Positions 40,669-53,200 of a stretch of DNA of 64,000 nucleotides are shown one piece after another. The DNA lies in NCBI GenBank assembly GCA_964036045.1, contig OZ038391.1, positions 38,167,833 through 38,231,832 of the forward strand, given 5' to 3'. Under the pieces are notes generated by a model. That model was not told where the DNA came from. It searched no databases and saw nothing but the letters and a program-made list of their open reading frames with translations. Position numbers and translations under genes: made by a program. The DNA is from Eutreptiella sp. 'Long Island Sound 2002' (taxonomy: Eukaryota > Euglenozoa > Euglenophyceae > Eutreptiales > Eutreptiaceae). The first letter of the stretch is position 1. The number at the start of each line of letters is the position of its first letter.

Positions 40669-40755
40669 CCAGTGGTAGTCCATTGGTCTAAGCGATGCGA
40701 CCCAACCGGCTGCTCCCTAGTTCAGTCCCTGCTGAGGGCAGCTGCGTGTTGTGCC
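40669..40755 (+). tRNA. tRNA-like sequence, probably SINE-derived
   Basis: An A-box-like TAGTCCATTGG (40676-40686) and a B-box-like AGTTCAGTCCC (40719-40729) are 32 bp apart, the usual spacing in tRNA genes. Cloverleaf pairing is incomplete, so a SINE head or pseudogene is more likely than a functional tRNA. Confidence 0.35.
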
Positions 40756-42715
40756 GGCGGCGCTAAGATTTTCTCAATTTTCGAACAAAGTGTCCAGTCG
40801 TTCATGTTGAAAATTTGAGGCCTTATATGTCTCCTTCAGACAGTTAAATCGGTTGGTCGCCACAAATTCAGCTCCTCACTCGCAAAGCTGTCCATGCGTC
40901 CAAAAAAAAACTTTGCGGCAGTGAAGAGAAATCCGCAAAATTTGAACGCGGCCGCTGGTACCGTCATCGCCGGTAAGTCGCGGGTGGAACAAACGATCTA
41001 ATTGTGACAGCCGTGATAATTTATGTGATACTTTCCATATCAGCGCCCCTGATGTCTGGTAGACTGTTTATAATTTTGCATTTGATGCAACAAAAAGTAT
41101 GGGAAATTTCCATCGTGTCTGGTAAGGGAACGCTCTTTTTGCGTTGTGGCCATGGTACGCGTAATTTTCATTTGTGGCTTCGCGTCGGACAACTCTAGGC
41201 TCCTCACAAAGATGTCCCGTCATTTTCTGATTCCGCATGTGTGGAACCTTTCACACTTATTTCCCCTATGCCCGATAGGTGGCATTTCGAGATTTTATCA
41301 AACCAAAAGAAAGGCAGTAACCGTTGTGCCCCTCGTGCAAGTTGCTCTCAATTATAGAATTTCGCCCAAAATGTCCGATTGCTTGAGATTTGCGTTGCTA
41401 TGGTTTTCGCTCCTTATCTCCTTCGTGATGGGCAAAAATGCAGGTGCATGATGCATACATGCATGCGAATGCACCCTATCAACCGAGTATAATTTTGTAG
41501 ATGGGTTCCGCGCACTTTTGCGCGCACACACGTTCACAAGTCTCACTTCAATGCTTATCAATGCATGGAACATGCATGGCAAATAAAGGAATCCGCGGCG
41601 CGCGTTTCATGACCTCCGAAGGCGGTCCAAGGGAGTGCCCGTGGACTTTTTGGTGGTTTGTTCCATGATCCTCCGATGAGTTGGGGACATGTGTCATAAG
41701 AAAGAAGAATAGCGACACCTTAGTGACACAACCTAGTGAAGCGACGCGCAACACATTCATGCATTAGTAAGATTACCGGTACCTCTTATGTGCCCACGCG
41801 GGATGTGACCGCGGCATGTCCCAACGCAACTTGGTACCATAAGTTTTCCTTTCAAGGAACCATGTTATTCCCCGTCCGTAGATTGGACCCCACAAACCTC
41901 CCCGATGCCCGTTTGTGCATGGGTTACTTGCTAGTGAAGGGGCTAGCTCGTGTTGAGCCAAGGGCGCGCCTCATTACGTCATCTGTCCAATATTGAGATT
42001 TGTCTAATTTAGCAAAGGCGACAAAACCGACTTGTGCAACGTCCAGCACGGACTCCAAGCTAGGGGCCGTACATGGGGTGTGGTCGACATCTTCGATTCC
42101 GAGTCCGTGTGATGCAGACCACGGAAGAAACTCGACATGGACCGCGAGTCAACTTTTAATGCAAAGTTTCCAATTTCATACTTTATGAAAACAATGTGGG
42201 CGACCTTATCCTCTTGTCCCCCGTCATTTGTTTGTCGTTGTCACCTTACGTGGCCATTTCGCCTCGTTCTTAGCCCCCGCCTTGCCCTTGTACCCGATTT
42301 GAATGTGAACGATGTTGTGCCGGAGCTTTCCAAACAAGGTTTCCAACCGCCGGTGTTCAACTTGGTTTGGCTCCGATTCGCCTTAATTCAGAATCACATC
42401 GTCTCGGTGCAAAGTGAGTTGTGGTGTATGGTTTGTGTTCGTGTTCAAAGGTGTGTGGTGTCCGTTCGTGTTCAAAGTAATGCAAAGCAAACGAAGGATG
42501 CACTTTCGTGCTGCCGTGACAACGCTCCGACCGCCAAAACATTTTTGCGCCAAATCCCCAGTGGAAGCTCGTTCGTGTGGTCATATGACTTCTATTGTTG
42601 GCACATGCAACACCACGGTGACTCGAAGAGTGGGCTCACATCGTCCACACCAAAAAACCAAACCAACAAAAGAAAAAGGCGCCCTGATGGGATGCACGGG
42701 AGCACCTATGCAATC

Positions 42716-43000
42716 AAACGAGGCGTACCACCACCGTAGCCATGGGATTGTCTGCACTCCATGACGGGAACCTCCCAAGTAATTTTTTTGGCCCGGTGCC
42801 CACCTCACAACCACGGGGCCACCGAGATTTGAAATCGCGCCAATAAAGATGGCAGCACCGCAAATACCCGAGCCGCTGGTGAAAGGCCCCACGCCCCACA
42901 CTCGGTCCGCTAAGGATTGACAACCACTTGGGCACATGATAGACTTGGATCCAAAGTCCCGGTCACCCCAAAGACCCACAGCGGTGTCGACGCATGAAAT
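42716..43000 (-). CDS. LCCL-domain exon
   Basis: On the minus strand the frame from about 43000 down to 42716 reads an LCCL domain: IMCPSGC, then VWGVGPFTSGSGICGAAIF, then GAISNLGGPVVVRWAPGQ, then a YLGGSRHGVQT block and the closing YASF. The four conserved cysteines (SCV, CPSGC, GIC) and the AAI..GAI..GGPV..PG pattern match the family, which is extracellular and probably binds lipopolysaccharide or mediates adhesion. A likely acceptor (GAGAG|ATTTC) lies at 43001-43002 and a possible donor (ATAG|GTGCTC) just after the domain. It is oriented opposite to the kringle exons starting 1 kb to the right, so it belongs to another gene or to an inverted fragment. Other exons are not identified with confidence. 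Confidence 0.75.
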
Positions 43001-44020
43001 CTCTCGTGTATCCTCCCCATCTTCGTTGTACGCGCCTACCAGAGACCAAGGAGAGGGACATTTGCAATGTGGTGCTAATCGAAGAGAGAGACAAGGTGAT
43101 GAAAGGTAGAAGAAGTGAAGGTTTCGACAAGTGACAAGCTGTGCAATATTGGGCCTAGAGTTTGCGGCAATGTGGGTCGTAGGGTTTACTGGTCCACTTC
43201 GCTTTGATCGCTATTTTCACATTGCTAATTGATTGCAAAAATTAACTTCAGGCTCAAATGTGGGCGTGCTACATACAATTCTAGTATCCATCCAAGGCAA
43301 AAAGTGGGAGGGTATCGTGGGCATTATGTGGGCCCATCAATTGCAAATTGGTTAGAGAGTTAGGGCGAAAACGCTATTTGACAAGTCAACCGATCCGCCT
43401 ATAGTCATGATGTCGCATTGGTCCTAAGCACCATGTGATTGAGCCTTCGCTCATTTGCTTCGGGTTGGTGCGGATGTTGTTTTCAACTTTTGTTCGAAGG
43501 TAGTCAAACTCCACCTTGTTGGTGTTGTTCGGGTAAACCAAGCACGGTAGTGAATGCCATTGTTGGTTCAAACTGAACAACATGCAAACCATATACCATT
43601 TCTTTGGGGATCCAAAGTAGTTGTGCTTGGCTTGTGTGTGATCAAGCCCGACCTGCTCCGATGTTGCAAGAATGCAAAGTGTCGATGCCCCATGTGCGGG
43701 CGCGCTTGACTACGCTTGCATTTGCAGTTCCATTGCACGTGAGCGAGTATGATAGCCAAAATGGCGCACGCGCACCGTACCTTGGCGCAAATGACCACAA
43801 CGTGCGCGATGATCGCCGTCATGTCAAGTCAAAATAAATCAATTGGTGGTGCCTCCATTGGTTTGAGCGTGCAATGGCCACACCTTAAGCCATGTTAGGA
43901 ACGAGGTCACAAAGACCCGAAGAAGATGCCATGATTACGTGGCAATTGCTCTCACCACCGGTGCCGATAGCAACCCTTCTCCCGACCGTGAGTTGTGAAT
44001 CAATTTGGCTTTTGTTGCAG
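43001..44020. other. Between LCCL and first kringle exon; possible minus-strand exons
   Basis: Minus frame 43592-43386 reads a well-mixed sequence (YPNNTNKVEFDYLRTKVENN, then IRTNPKQMSEGSITWCLGP) ending in TGA, which may be a further exon of the LCCL gene or unrelated. A minus frame 43822-43568 overlaps it. No phase match to the LCCL exon could be shown. Confidence 0.3.
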
Positions 44021-44272
44021 TGTGCAACGAAGCGCTCAGTGGTGCCGGTGCTGATTATCGAGGCTGTCAGACTCGGACGCGTAGTGGGCACCTCTGCCAA
44101 CAATGGGACAGCCAGAGTCCCCACGGCCACAGCACTACGTCTTCAAGCTACCCGACAGCAGGGCTGGTCTCGAACTACTGCCGCAACCCTGACGGAGAAT
44201 CCTCCATTTGGTGCTACACCACAGATCCAGACCAGCGCTGGGAATATTGCGACCCCTTTCCCTCTCCAACAG
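44021..44272 (+). CDS. Kringle exon 1
   Basis: An 84-codon phase 1-1 exon between TTGTTGCAG and CCAACAG|GTGCGT. Six cysteines in kringle spacing, with RGCQTRTRSG, NYCRNPDG and IWCYTTDP, then RWEYCDP. It is nearly identical to kringles 2-5 (about six base changes plus a 6-bp longer end, CDPFPSPT), but the introns on both sides are not homologous beyond about 20 bp. Confidence 0.9.
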
Positions 44273-47200
44273 GTGCGTGTTGGTGCTCCACGTGATTTTA
44301 AGTTTGGGTTCTCCGTTCCAAGCACTTTGACCTCAAGTAGCTTTGCGTAGATGCAGCAAAATGCTGGATGGTAGGCAACCAATCTGCCTGCCCTATCACT
44401 CCCCTTCCCCGTGCTACCTAGGCCAAGGGAACCAACGGGGCGCCCCGCACCAACCTATCGTGCCACACGCGAACCATGACCCAAACCACTATTGTGCAAG
44501 AGGTTAGTTGCTAGGTCAGAGGAAGGGAGAGTCTACCACCCTTCTCCCTTGCAAGAGCAACACTGAAGTCTCAACATTTGACGGAACAACACCCAATATT
44601 GCTCTAACAAGAGTGTTCTTCGTGTGCACTGCATGAAGACGCACATAGTGACCGTTGTGTTGTGAATAGTTGTTAGGTGGTTCCCCAATCTCCACCTCCA
44701 GAGGACAAGAACGGGTGAAAGTGGGTTAAGTTCACCAAAGCACCACCCCTCAGGGCGGTAATTAAGGAACCAGAACTAGTTTGTTAAGGATTGCCCTTAA
44801 GGACCACCCCTCAGGGCATTCTCAAGCGGCCCGCCGCAGACCATTCCTGTCCAGAGTTCTCGGGGGTCCCCTTTTTCGGGGACCCCCAAGAACGCAGGGG
44901 TTACGCTGCAGTTTCGCCCACTTCTGGCCCCCGAGAAGGCAGGGGTTACGGAGCCTTCTGATTTTGTCCCCTTTCCTGGGAACACCCCAGAGTACAGGGG
45001 TTACGTAGCAGTTCCACCCACTCCTGGGCCCCCAACCAACCACTCCTGGCCCCCCAAGAAGGCAGGGGTCACAGAGCCACTTCTGATTTTTTCCCCTTTC
45101 CTAGGCCCTCAAGCACGAAGGGGTTATGTCGCACTTCCCCCCAACTGGGTGATGTAGCCACTTTTGATTCCATCCCCTTTTCTGGGGATCCCTGAGAACG
45201 CAGGGGTTAAACAGCCACTTCTGATTTTGTCCCCTTTCCTGGAGACCCCCAAGAACGTAGGGGTTACGTAGCACTTCCGCCCAATTGTGGCTTCCCGAGA
45301 AGGCAGGGGTGATGTAGCCACTTCTGATTTTGTCCCTGCGCTGGCGGAGGTAGGCCCCGGCCAGCATGTGGAGCAGGCACTGCAGTCCTCGGCGGCGCCA
45401 GCAGCAGCGCGTCTGCAAGCCTGTACGGTGCGAACCAGTTGCAACACCTTTTTTCCCACATGTTTTCCCATCCCCCCCCCCCACATCCGGAAACGGCGGA
45501 CCAAAACAGCGGCTTGGTGGACCTTCACTGAAGGAAAGGGAAGGGAAGGGCAGCGAATGGCGATCGGCCAGTGGGCGCCGCCAGCTGCAGACGAGAACAC
45601 AAGACCATGGCTTCTTGCCCCCGAGACGGTAAGGGTTAATTAACCAATCTGCCCACTTGTGAGCCACTACAAATTTTGTCCCTGGCCCTAGAGGGTACGC
45701 ACACCTGGTGCGCCCAACATCCAAATGAATGTTCCGGCCATCTATCACAATGGTTTACCCCCAAACATCACTCCCTCCTCCAGCCCAGGAACCCTAAGCA
45801 CAGGCACATTGTATGACTGTTGGCAATCAAATAACTTCCCATTTTTTCACCCAACAAATTGGACGACCACATGCACCCTACCCTTGTTGGCCCCATCATG
45901 GCCACCCACCTCAAAATCAAAGAATCCCCCTCTTGCGCGTGACGGACCACTCAAGTGGCCACAACGAAGAGTGGGAGTCCTTGGCCCCAACTTGAGGGGC
46001 CAAACCAAAGCGTCGGAAAACTTTGCCCGGCGCGCTAACGTACTGTCCAAAGCGTTGGGGACCCCAGACGGCAAGGGTGATGTAGCCGATCTGCGGGGGA
46101 ACCCCCCGAAAAGGAATCCCCTGCTGTCTCGGCATCCCCACGGCGAGGAGTATTCAAAATGGCAGCATGGCCCTCTAAAATGAGAGAAAAGTTGGCTGCG
46201 TTAATTTTTGTCTTTTGTTGTAGGTCACATGCACTGTTTTTTTTTCAAACTAAGATGAGCCGGCGTAGCCCACTCACTTCACAGTACTCGAGATAACCTC
46301 TCGGAATCAAGGTTCAGAGCTGTCCAGTGCTACGATGATCCCACAATGGCGTGGTAGCGGATCTGACACGCATGCACTTTTTTTTATGGGTGTGTACTTT
46401 TGTTTTGGATGTAGGTCATGTATAAAAAAGTGTATATTTTTGGCTGTAGCTCCTTTGCCCTTTTTCTTGGATGCAGGTCGCAAAAAAAAAAGAAGCAATT
46501 GCGTACTTTTTTTTTGGGATCCATCATGTGTGGAAAAAAAAATGAAAATGCTGTGGGTACGTACGCAAAAAAAAAAGGTGCACGCGACCTACAACAAAAA
46601 TAATACAAAACTTACGCCTGACACTGCTGTGGCACCATAGCAAACACTATGGCACCAGTAGTGCTTTCGCCAATTTATCGTAAAAAACGGTAAGGGGGGT
46701 TTACCTGGTGTGCCCCCGCCCAAAAGGCTACTGTACAACGATGGGGCCCAAGCCCCCACTCAAGCTTTCCCGGCAAACCTTTTCTCAGCCCATATATGAA
46801 ACAGTGCATTCACAAAGTTAAGGTATTTTATTTCTCACCACAGGTGACCAATCATACCGAAATTGGCGTAAAGTCTCCCTTACCCCTATCACTAATTGAA
46901 CAACAAAATTTGGATGCGAATATTGGGACCAAAATGGGAAGAACCACATCGAGCTAAATGTCAGAGCCAAAATTCCAGCTGTGGCAACAAGGGGTCTCGG
47001 CAGGGGGCTCCTTTGCACCACCAAGATTGAGAACCCTTCAGTTCACGGAAGTTGCAACGCCCCCCCCCCCCCACATTGTAGTCAGACATGATGTTCTGTT
47101 TTCTGTTTCAGACACAGTGTGTGTCTTGAGGTTTAACCAGGTTTGGCATGGAGAATAAAGATGCATTTATGCCCGACTGTGGAGTGCATTACCTGTGGTT

Positions 47201-50200
47201 TGCATGTGTCTGTTTTTTAATGAGGTCACCCCCCCCCACTCACATTCTTCCTCTTTTTCCCCACATTGATGCAGCAATGTTGTTGGGAAGCTTATTGCCA
47301 GTGATTTCTGGTTCTTGAACCCGCCACCTGTTGCCACGCTGGGAATGAGAAATTGTGCTGATTGAATTGCCAGTTTTGATGCATACAAGCCTGGAGGGTT
47401 TTAGAGAGAGCCCTTTGCAAATGAGCGGCAGTATCCTTGCCCCTTGACATGCACATAGCATTGGGCCATGGCGATTGGGTCGGTGCCCTGGAAATCTGTC
47501 ACGCATAAGTACACGCATGCCCGGGCACACAGGTCCAAGAACCTTTGACGACTGCACGGGCGCGGATGCAGTGGCATCAGCAGCATGTCCCGATCCCAAG
47601 AGCGATTACTGGTACTGCATCTCGGGTACAGCCGCAGGCGGATGCTGGCTGAAGTCCGAAGGCGCGTTCCCTGAAATGGATTGCACTGCGCAGTGCGGTG
47701 CAACACCAACAACAGGTGCTGCTGCTTCTGGGCTGGTGAGACGAGGTTCTACAGCCAAATACCATTATCAGCTGTTCCATTGTGCAGTAACCAGAGCTAT
47801 CAAAGATTGGCCTTTTAAGCCTGTTTTTGCAGATCTTATGGTGAGGGCAGCTCTTCGAGAACCTGAAAGAATGATTTTCGCACGTTTGAGGATAGGATGA
47901 GCATCACCTCAATCATTTTCACATTTCTTCGTTGAGAATCTTCCCACTATCTGAAGTAATTGCAAGTCCATTGCTCTAACGATTTCCGAACCGCTCCAGT
48001 GGTCGAACAAGAGCCCATGCGCTGCACGGTGCTGCGCTGGCGGAGGTAGGCCCCAGCCGGGATGTGGAGCAGGCGCCGACAGCAGCGCGTCTGCAAGCGT
48101 TCACTGCTGGGGTTCACCCCATCGATGGGACCTCCATTTGGCGTGTCTCCCCAGGGTGCTGATCCCATGCATCCCCAGTGTCACCTCAGCTGTGTACCAT
48201 CCGCATCCCTCAGCAGTCGGCTCTCATGCATCTGAGGTAAGCCTTGTCTTCCGCGCCCAACCCATGGCTTGTTCCCTTTTTGTAGGTTGCAACGAAGCGC
48301 TCAGCGGTGCCGGTGCTGATTATCGAGGCTGTCAGACTCGGACGCGCAGTGGGAACCTCTGCCAACAATGGGACAGCCAGAGTCCCCACGGCCACAGCAC
48401 TACGTCTTCAAGCTACCCGACAGCAGGGCTGGTCTCGAACTACTGCCGCAATCCTGACGGAGAATCCTCCATTTGGTGCTACACCACAGATCCAGACCAG
48501 CGCTGGGAATATTGCGATCCTCTGCCCACAGGTGCACGTCGGTGCTCCGCCACTGTGTTTTTGAATCTGTTTCTTGTGTTTCAGTCTTCAACGGCTCCAC
48601 AGTGCAGCCCAGCCACAGAGCTGCTGGGGGGTCTGGGGCACGTTGGGGGAATGGGGTGGCATTCTTGCATCCCCAAGCAGAAGAGATGTCCTGGCGCTCA
48701 TTGCGAAAACCAGTGTTTTGAAGGCGGCAAGGATGTGTCAAAAGAACCAGGCGCTTGATTCCCTTTGTGTTTTCCGTTGCAGATTTTGCTCCCTAGCGCT
48801 GCTCAATCTTTGCCATTTGTGTGCATGACAGTTGAGGCCATTGAGCAAAGCCCTCTATTCCGGGGGCTGTGACCTCAGAAAAAAATGGGGCAAATGGAGA
48901 AAATGGGGGAAGTTCGTGAAAAATTGTTGGGAGATGACTGGCTAACATGGAACACATGGGTCTCTGTACATGCGGTTGCCTCTTTTGTCACGTCTGTGTT
49001 GTCATGGAGTATATGCACACCTACAATGGGGTGTGATACATTCCAATGAAGGTTATCTGGGACCTGGACACAGCATTGCAGACACTATGCTGAGGGCAGC
49101 TCTTTGAGGACTTCAAACAGTGATTTCCGGCACATTGTAGGATAGGATGGCAACACCTCCATGGACCAGAAGTTACCCCTGCCGGAACATCATGGGAACA
49201 CTACCCGGAAATGGGCAAAATTAGAAGAAAAATTATGGAAATGGGTGAAAACTGGGAAGTTTTGGAAAATTCTGTGGAAAAATGGCAAGCAAATACCCCT
49301 GCAATGCCCCTGCAATGGTGTGTAAAGGTGGTTTTTGTCGGTGATGGTGCGAGGGGGGGGTTTACTTATGAGGCAAGGGACGAACCCCCCTCCCCTCTGG
49401 ACCCCCCAACCCATCATACTTAGCCTCTGGTTGGATCTAGCAACCTAGGCCATTTTTTTTTGCCGCCTCGAAAGTTTGCAACACACTTAATTTCCCCCCA
49501 CTTGTTTGCATTCAAAATGCTCACAATTAGTTAGGGAATGCCGTGCCACGTGTCTTCTTCCGTTGGCTGGGAAGCTTTTCCCGATTCACAGGTACATCTA
49601 GGTACATCACTTGGTACTCGTACGAAAAGTAGTATTGTTCTAAGTCATTTTTCATAAATGAACGAGTCACATATGAACAATGAATTATGAATAGCTTTTA
49701 TGAACGCTTCTTTGTCCACAGTTTTTGTTATGTCTTACCCTTACTCTGTCTTCACGGAGCCGAACATGATGGTTGTTCGGCTTAGTGGTGCCACCAATCT
49801 TCGGGACAGCAAGTGTTCCGACCTACTGGCCCAATGGATGTCATCGTCCCCCCTCATCCGGGCCCGTTTCTCGCAGGCAATGGACCACGCTCCCCTCCCG
49901 GTCCACAAAACGAAGGTGCAGGCCATCCGTGCGTATGCGGAGGCGCTCTTTCCCGCACCTTATCGAATAGGGCTCCTTTTGGAGTTGGGTGCACCCCGGT
50001 CCGGCTTCCGTGTGTTGTCTGGGTACATCACCTGGCGGGGCGACGCCTACACCGCTCGCACCGGGCTGCCCTTCCCATGGCCCATCCCCACACGGGACCA
50101 ATTTGATGCAACGTGGAAGTCATTGACCGCTCCGCTTGCGTTGTCCCCCCCGGTGGAATGTGCCGACCCCCCGTCGTCGGCACGGTGGTGACCAACACCA

Positions 50201-53200
50201 ACTACACAAAGTGAATGAAGTCAACACGTGCACCGAGTTCTTCTCGGGGGGTCCAACGGGGCCTCGGCGAGATGCCCGATGTGGCAACGCAAGCCCACCA
50301 GGGGCCGCGCTCTCAAGGGAGTGACCACGGTAGTAAGTCCCAGCGTGCTAGCACCAAGAAGCGAGCAGGGGAGAGACATCTTCCCCGGCGTAGCAACTCA
50401 ACCAGAAAAGGGACGCACCACATCGTTAAGCGCCCGGACCAAGCCGGGATCAGGATGCCACCAAGGGGCCCATCACACCTCCACCCAACACGGGGCAACA
50501 ACCTCAACCCAGCAACAACTCGCTCCTATGTGGAGGTGGTCCACGGAGTCGCGCCAAGAAGTGGGCGGCCAACCACGGCAACTGGCGCACCCCACAACAC
50601 TCGCTACATCCTACTCCCCCGCACAGCACCCGCCCTTTCTCGCCCCTCAATCCACAACACCCACTACGCCGCCCAACACCCACCATGGGGTGGAGCCGCC
50701 CGCTCCTACCCAACAACGGTCAACACCCGCCACAACCCACACCCATGCGCGCCATGCGTGGCTAAGGGGACGCCACACGCGCAGCAAAGGCACGAAGGAG
50801 AGGGTAGGGGGTTGTTGTTGCGCTCCCCAAAAGAAGGACCGAGCACGGGAGCTTGGAGGCGAAAGGTTGTTATGTGCCCCCGTTGGGGAAACGACCACGC
50901 AAGTGGACATCCCAGGGCCCACCAGCCGCCGTTGGGGAGAGGTACCTCACCGCCGGCTTGGGATGGCCGCTTGGACGCACCTGGCCAACGGCGAAGGCAT
51001 TTGCCTTCCTCTGCGTGGACTCGACACGGAGAAGTGAAACAGGGCAAGTCCGGGGGCTCTGTTGGCACAACCGATCAAAGGAATGGAAAGGGAAGGAGTG
51101 GTGAGAGGCTGAGGGGCACCACGGCCTATGGAGGGAAAGGCCAAGGGAAGGGAAAGGGAAGTGGAGAGGGAAGGTCGGGGCAAGGAGGAAGAGGAAGGTC
51201 AAAGGGTGGTGAGAGGCCGATGGGCACCACTGCCTATGGAGGGAAAGGGTCCAAGGGAAGGGCAGCGAATGGCGATCGGCCAGTAGGCGCCGCCAGCTGC
51301 AGACGAGAACAACACACCACGTCCCCTCACCTTTGTGGTGCGGGGTGACGGGTACCCGTGCGCCGGTGGCTGTTGGTGGCAGCTATCGATTGGTCTATTG
51401 AACCATGGGGTAAAGGCGAGAACACCCGCCTTCGTATGGGTCGCCGGCATGGCCGTCACGGGGGACAAGGATATGGTTGCCCTGGGCCAAATTTGGGCTC
51501 AGGTGCTGCAGGTTTGTAGTCTGCATTTTCGTGTTCATATGTTGTTCATAATTCGCCCGTTCATAATTCGAAATTACCGTTCATAAAACACCGTGCCGCC
51601 GATTTATGAATTGTGAACACGTTTTATGAACACAAATTATGAACACTTTTTGTTAACACAGGTCCTCCAGTCCATTATTGACTGCAAAAAATTGTATTGG
51701 TGCGACGGTTGGGTGCCGGCAGCGGTCCTCCTTGGGGGGGACCAACCGTGGCTGCGGCGGCTGCTGGGCATTAGCATGGCTCCCCAAGTGGGGAGTATTT
51801 TCAATCAAGCCGTGCGGGACAATATGGCCAAGCGGTGGAATGGCGTCGCTGCTCGGAGGACAACCGAGTCCGACACCACCAATCATCGTCGGTATCGGGT
51901 GACCGGCAAAAGTTTGGATGCGGCAAGATGCACCGGCGGGCCGCTGCTGGTCATAGCCAGAAACTGGGTATTTTTGTGCATTTTGCACTGTTGCATGGCC
52001 ATGGGAAGGCTTTTTGTGGCCTGTGGCCTTCCTGGAGGCCCGGTTGGGAAATCATCCCCCTCAGGTCGTAGGGGAGGTACAAAAAATTCTGTACTGGAAC
52101 CGGTGTGGGGTGCGGTTGGGGGTGCACAACGCACCGGACGGGGAGGAGGCCCACAACCCGTTCTAGGCCTGGGAACAGATTGCGCCCCTGCTTGCATATG
52201 TCGAGGAGGACCCCACGTGGCAATCGGTTGTGGCCCTCCGCAGCCCCTCAGCTTTATTACTCTTCGCCCATCCATGGACGCCGCCGAGTTGAGGAAGCTC
52301 CTTGAGGAGATTCAGAAGGCTACCCTCGCCCTAGTGGTATGTTGTCTGTCTGCTGTTGTTTGCGTTCATATTGCGTTCATAATTCGGCGTTCATAAAACC
52401 GAAACTGCCGTCATAAATGATTTATGAACTGATTTATGAACCGATGAATTATGAACCGGTTTTATGAACGATTTATGAACAGCTTCTGCCACGTCCACAG
52501 GAGCAGCGACTGGCAGCCCAGGCTCCAGCTCAAGCTCAAGCTCAAGCCCAAGCTCCGCCCCCACCTCCACCTCAAGCTCCTCCTCCCCCTCAAGCCCCGA
52601 CGCAACCCCACTCCTCCGGGCGACCCCCCGCCGCTCACCCCGCATCCCCACCCGCCGGCGACTCCTTCGGTGAGGAGTTGTCGGACTCGTCGGAGCAGGA
52701 GAGGAGGAGGAGGAGGAAGGAGAAGAAGGAGGAGGAGGAGAAGAGGAAGAAGGAGAAGAAGAAGGAGGAAAAGAAGAAGAAGAAGGAGGCAACGGGGGGG
52801 AGGGGGGTGAAAGAGGAGGACCCCGAGGAGGACATCGAGGTGAAGGCCAAGATGGTGGAGGTGGCAGTGGAGGACGCACGGGGTGGGGGGGGGGTTTGGT
52901 TGTGACCCCGTGGTTGAGGGGGGAGGCTGGCCATGCATGGGGCCTAAGCCACGCCAACCAGCGCAATGTGCTAACCCTCCCCTGGGTGTAGGCAGCGCTG
53001 GACAGTGGGTACTCCCCCGATGCCCCCCCTTTTTCGGCGCTCGATGTGGCGTAAGTCACTTCCCACTGTGGGATGCACTCCAATTTGCGCCCCGAGCGCT
53101 GCAACTTCACCCACCTTTTTTCCTCCCAGTGGAGGAAGCACAGTTCTCAATGGGACCCCCGCATCAAAGCACCGCGCGGGCCTGTAAAAACTTTAGCTTG

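Larger units (their letters stand above)
38766..42715. other. AT-richer stretch, mostly unassigned
   Basis: Base composition is visibly closer to even than in the GC-rich flanks, with few poly-C runs. Contains a direct repeat pair (39605-39658 and 39728-39782), two small palindromes (40019-40190) and a tRNA-like sequence (40669-40755). Open frames at 41146-41451, 41736-41996 and 42137-42739 on the plus strand could hold exons, but strand and splicing are unclear; part of the last is antisense to the LCCL exon. Confidence 0.4.

Noticed and set aside
48154-48238. Extra exon ending GAG|GTAAGC upstream of each kringle
   Set aside because: Good donor, but the phase-1-compatible frame hits TGA at once, and the donor is mutated to GAGATAAGC in the last unit.
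48307-48564. Alternative frames across each kringle exon (about 85-150 codons)
   Set aside because: Same codons out of frame; the kringle frame has the six-cysteine NYCRNPDG signature and matching splice phases.
48592-48760. Cys-containing segment after each kringle (WHSCIPKQKRCPGAHCENQC)
   Set aside because: Protein-like, but the acceptor TTTCAG gives phase 0 rather than the required phase 1 and the frame soon stops; kept only as a possibility.
52501-52905. K/E-rich block as a nuclear localisation or toxin-like peptide
   Set aside because: Low-complexity charged sequence alone does not support a specific function.
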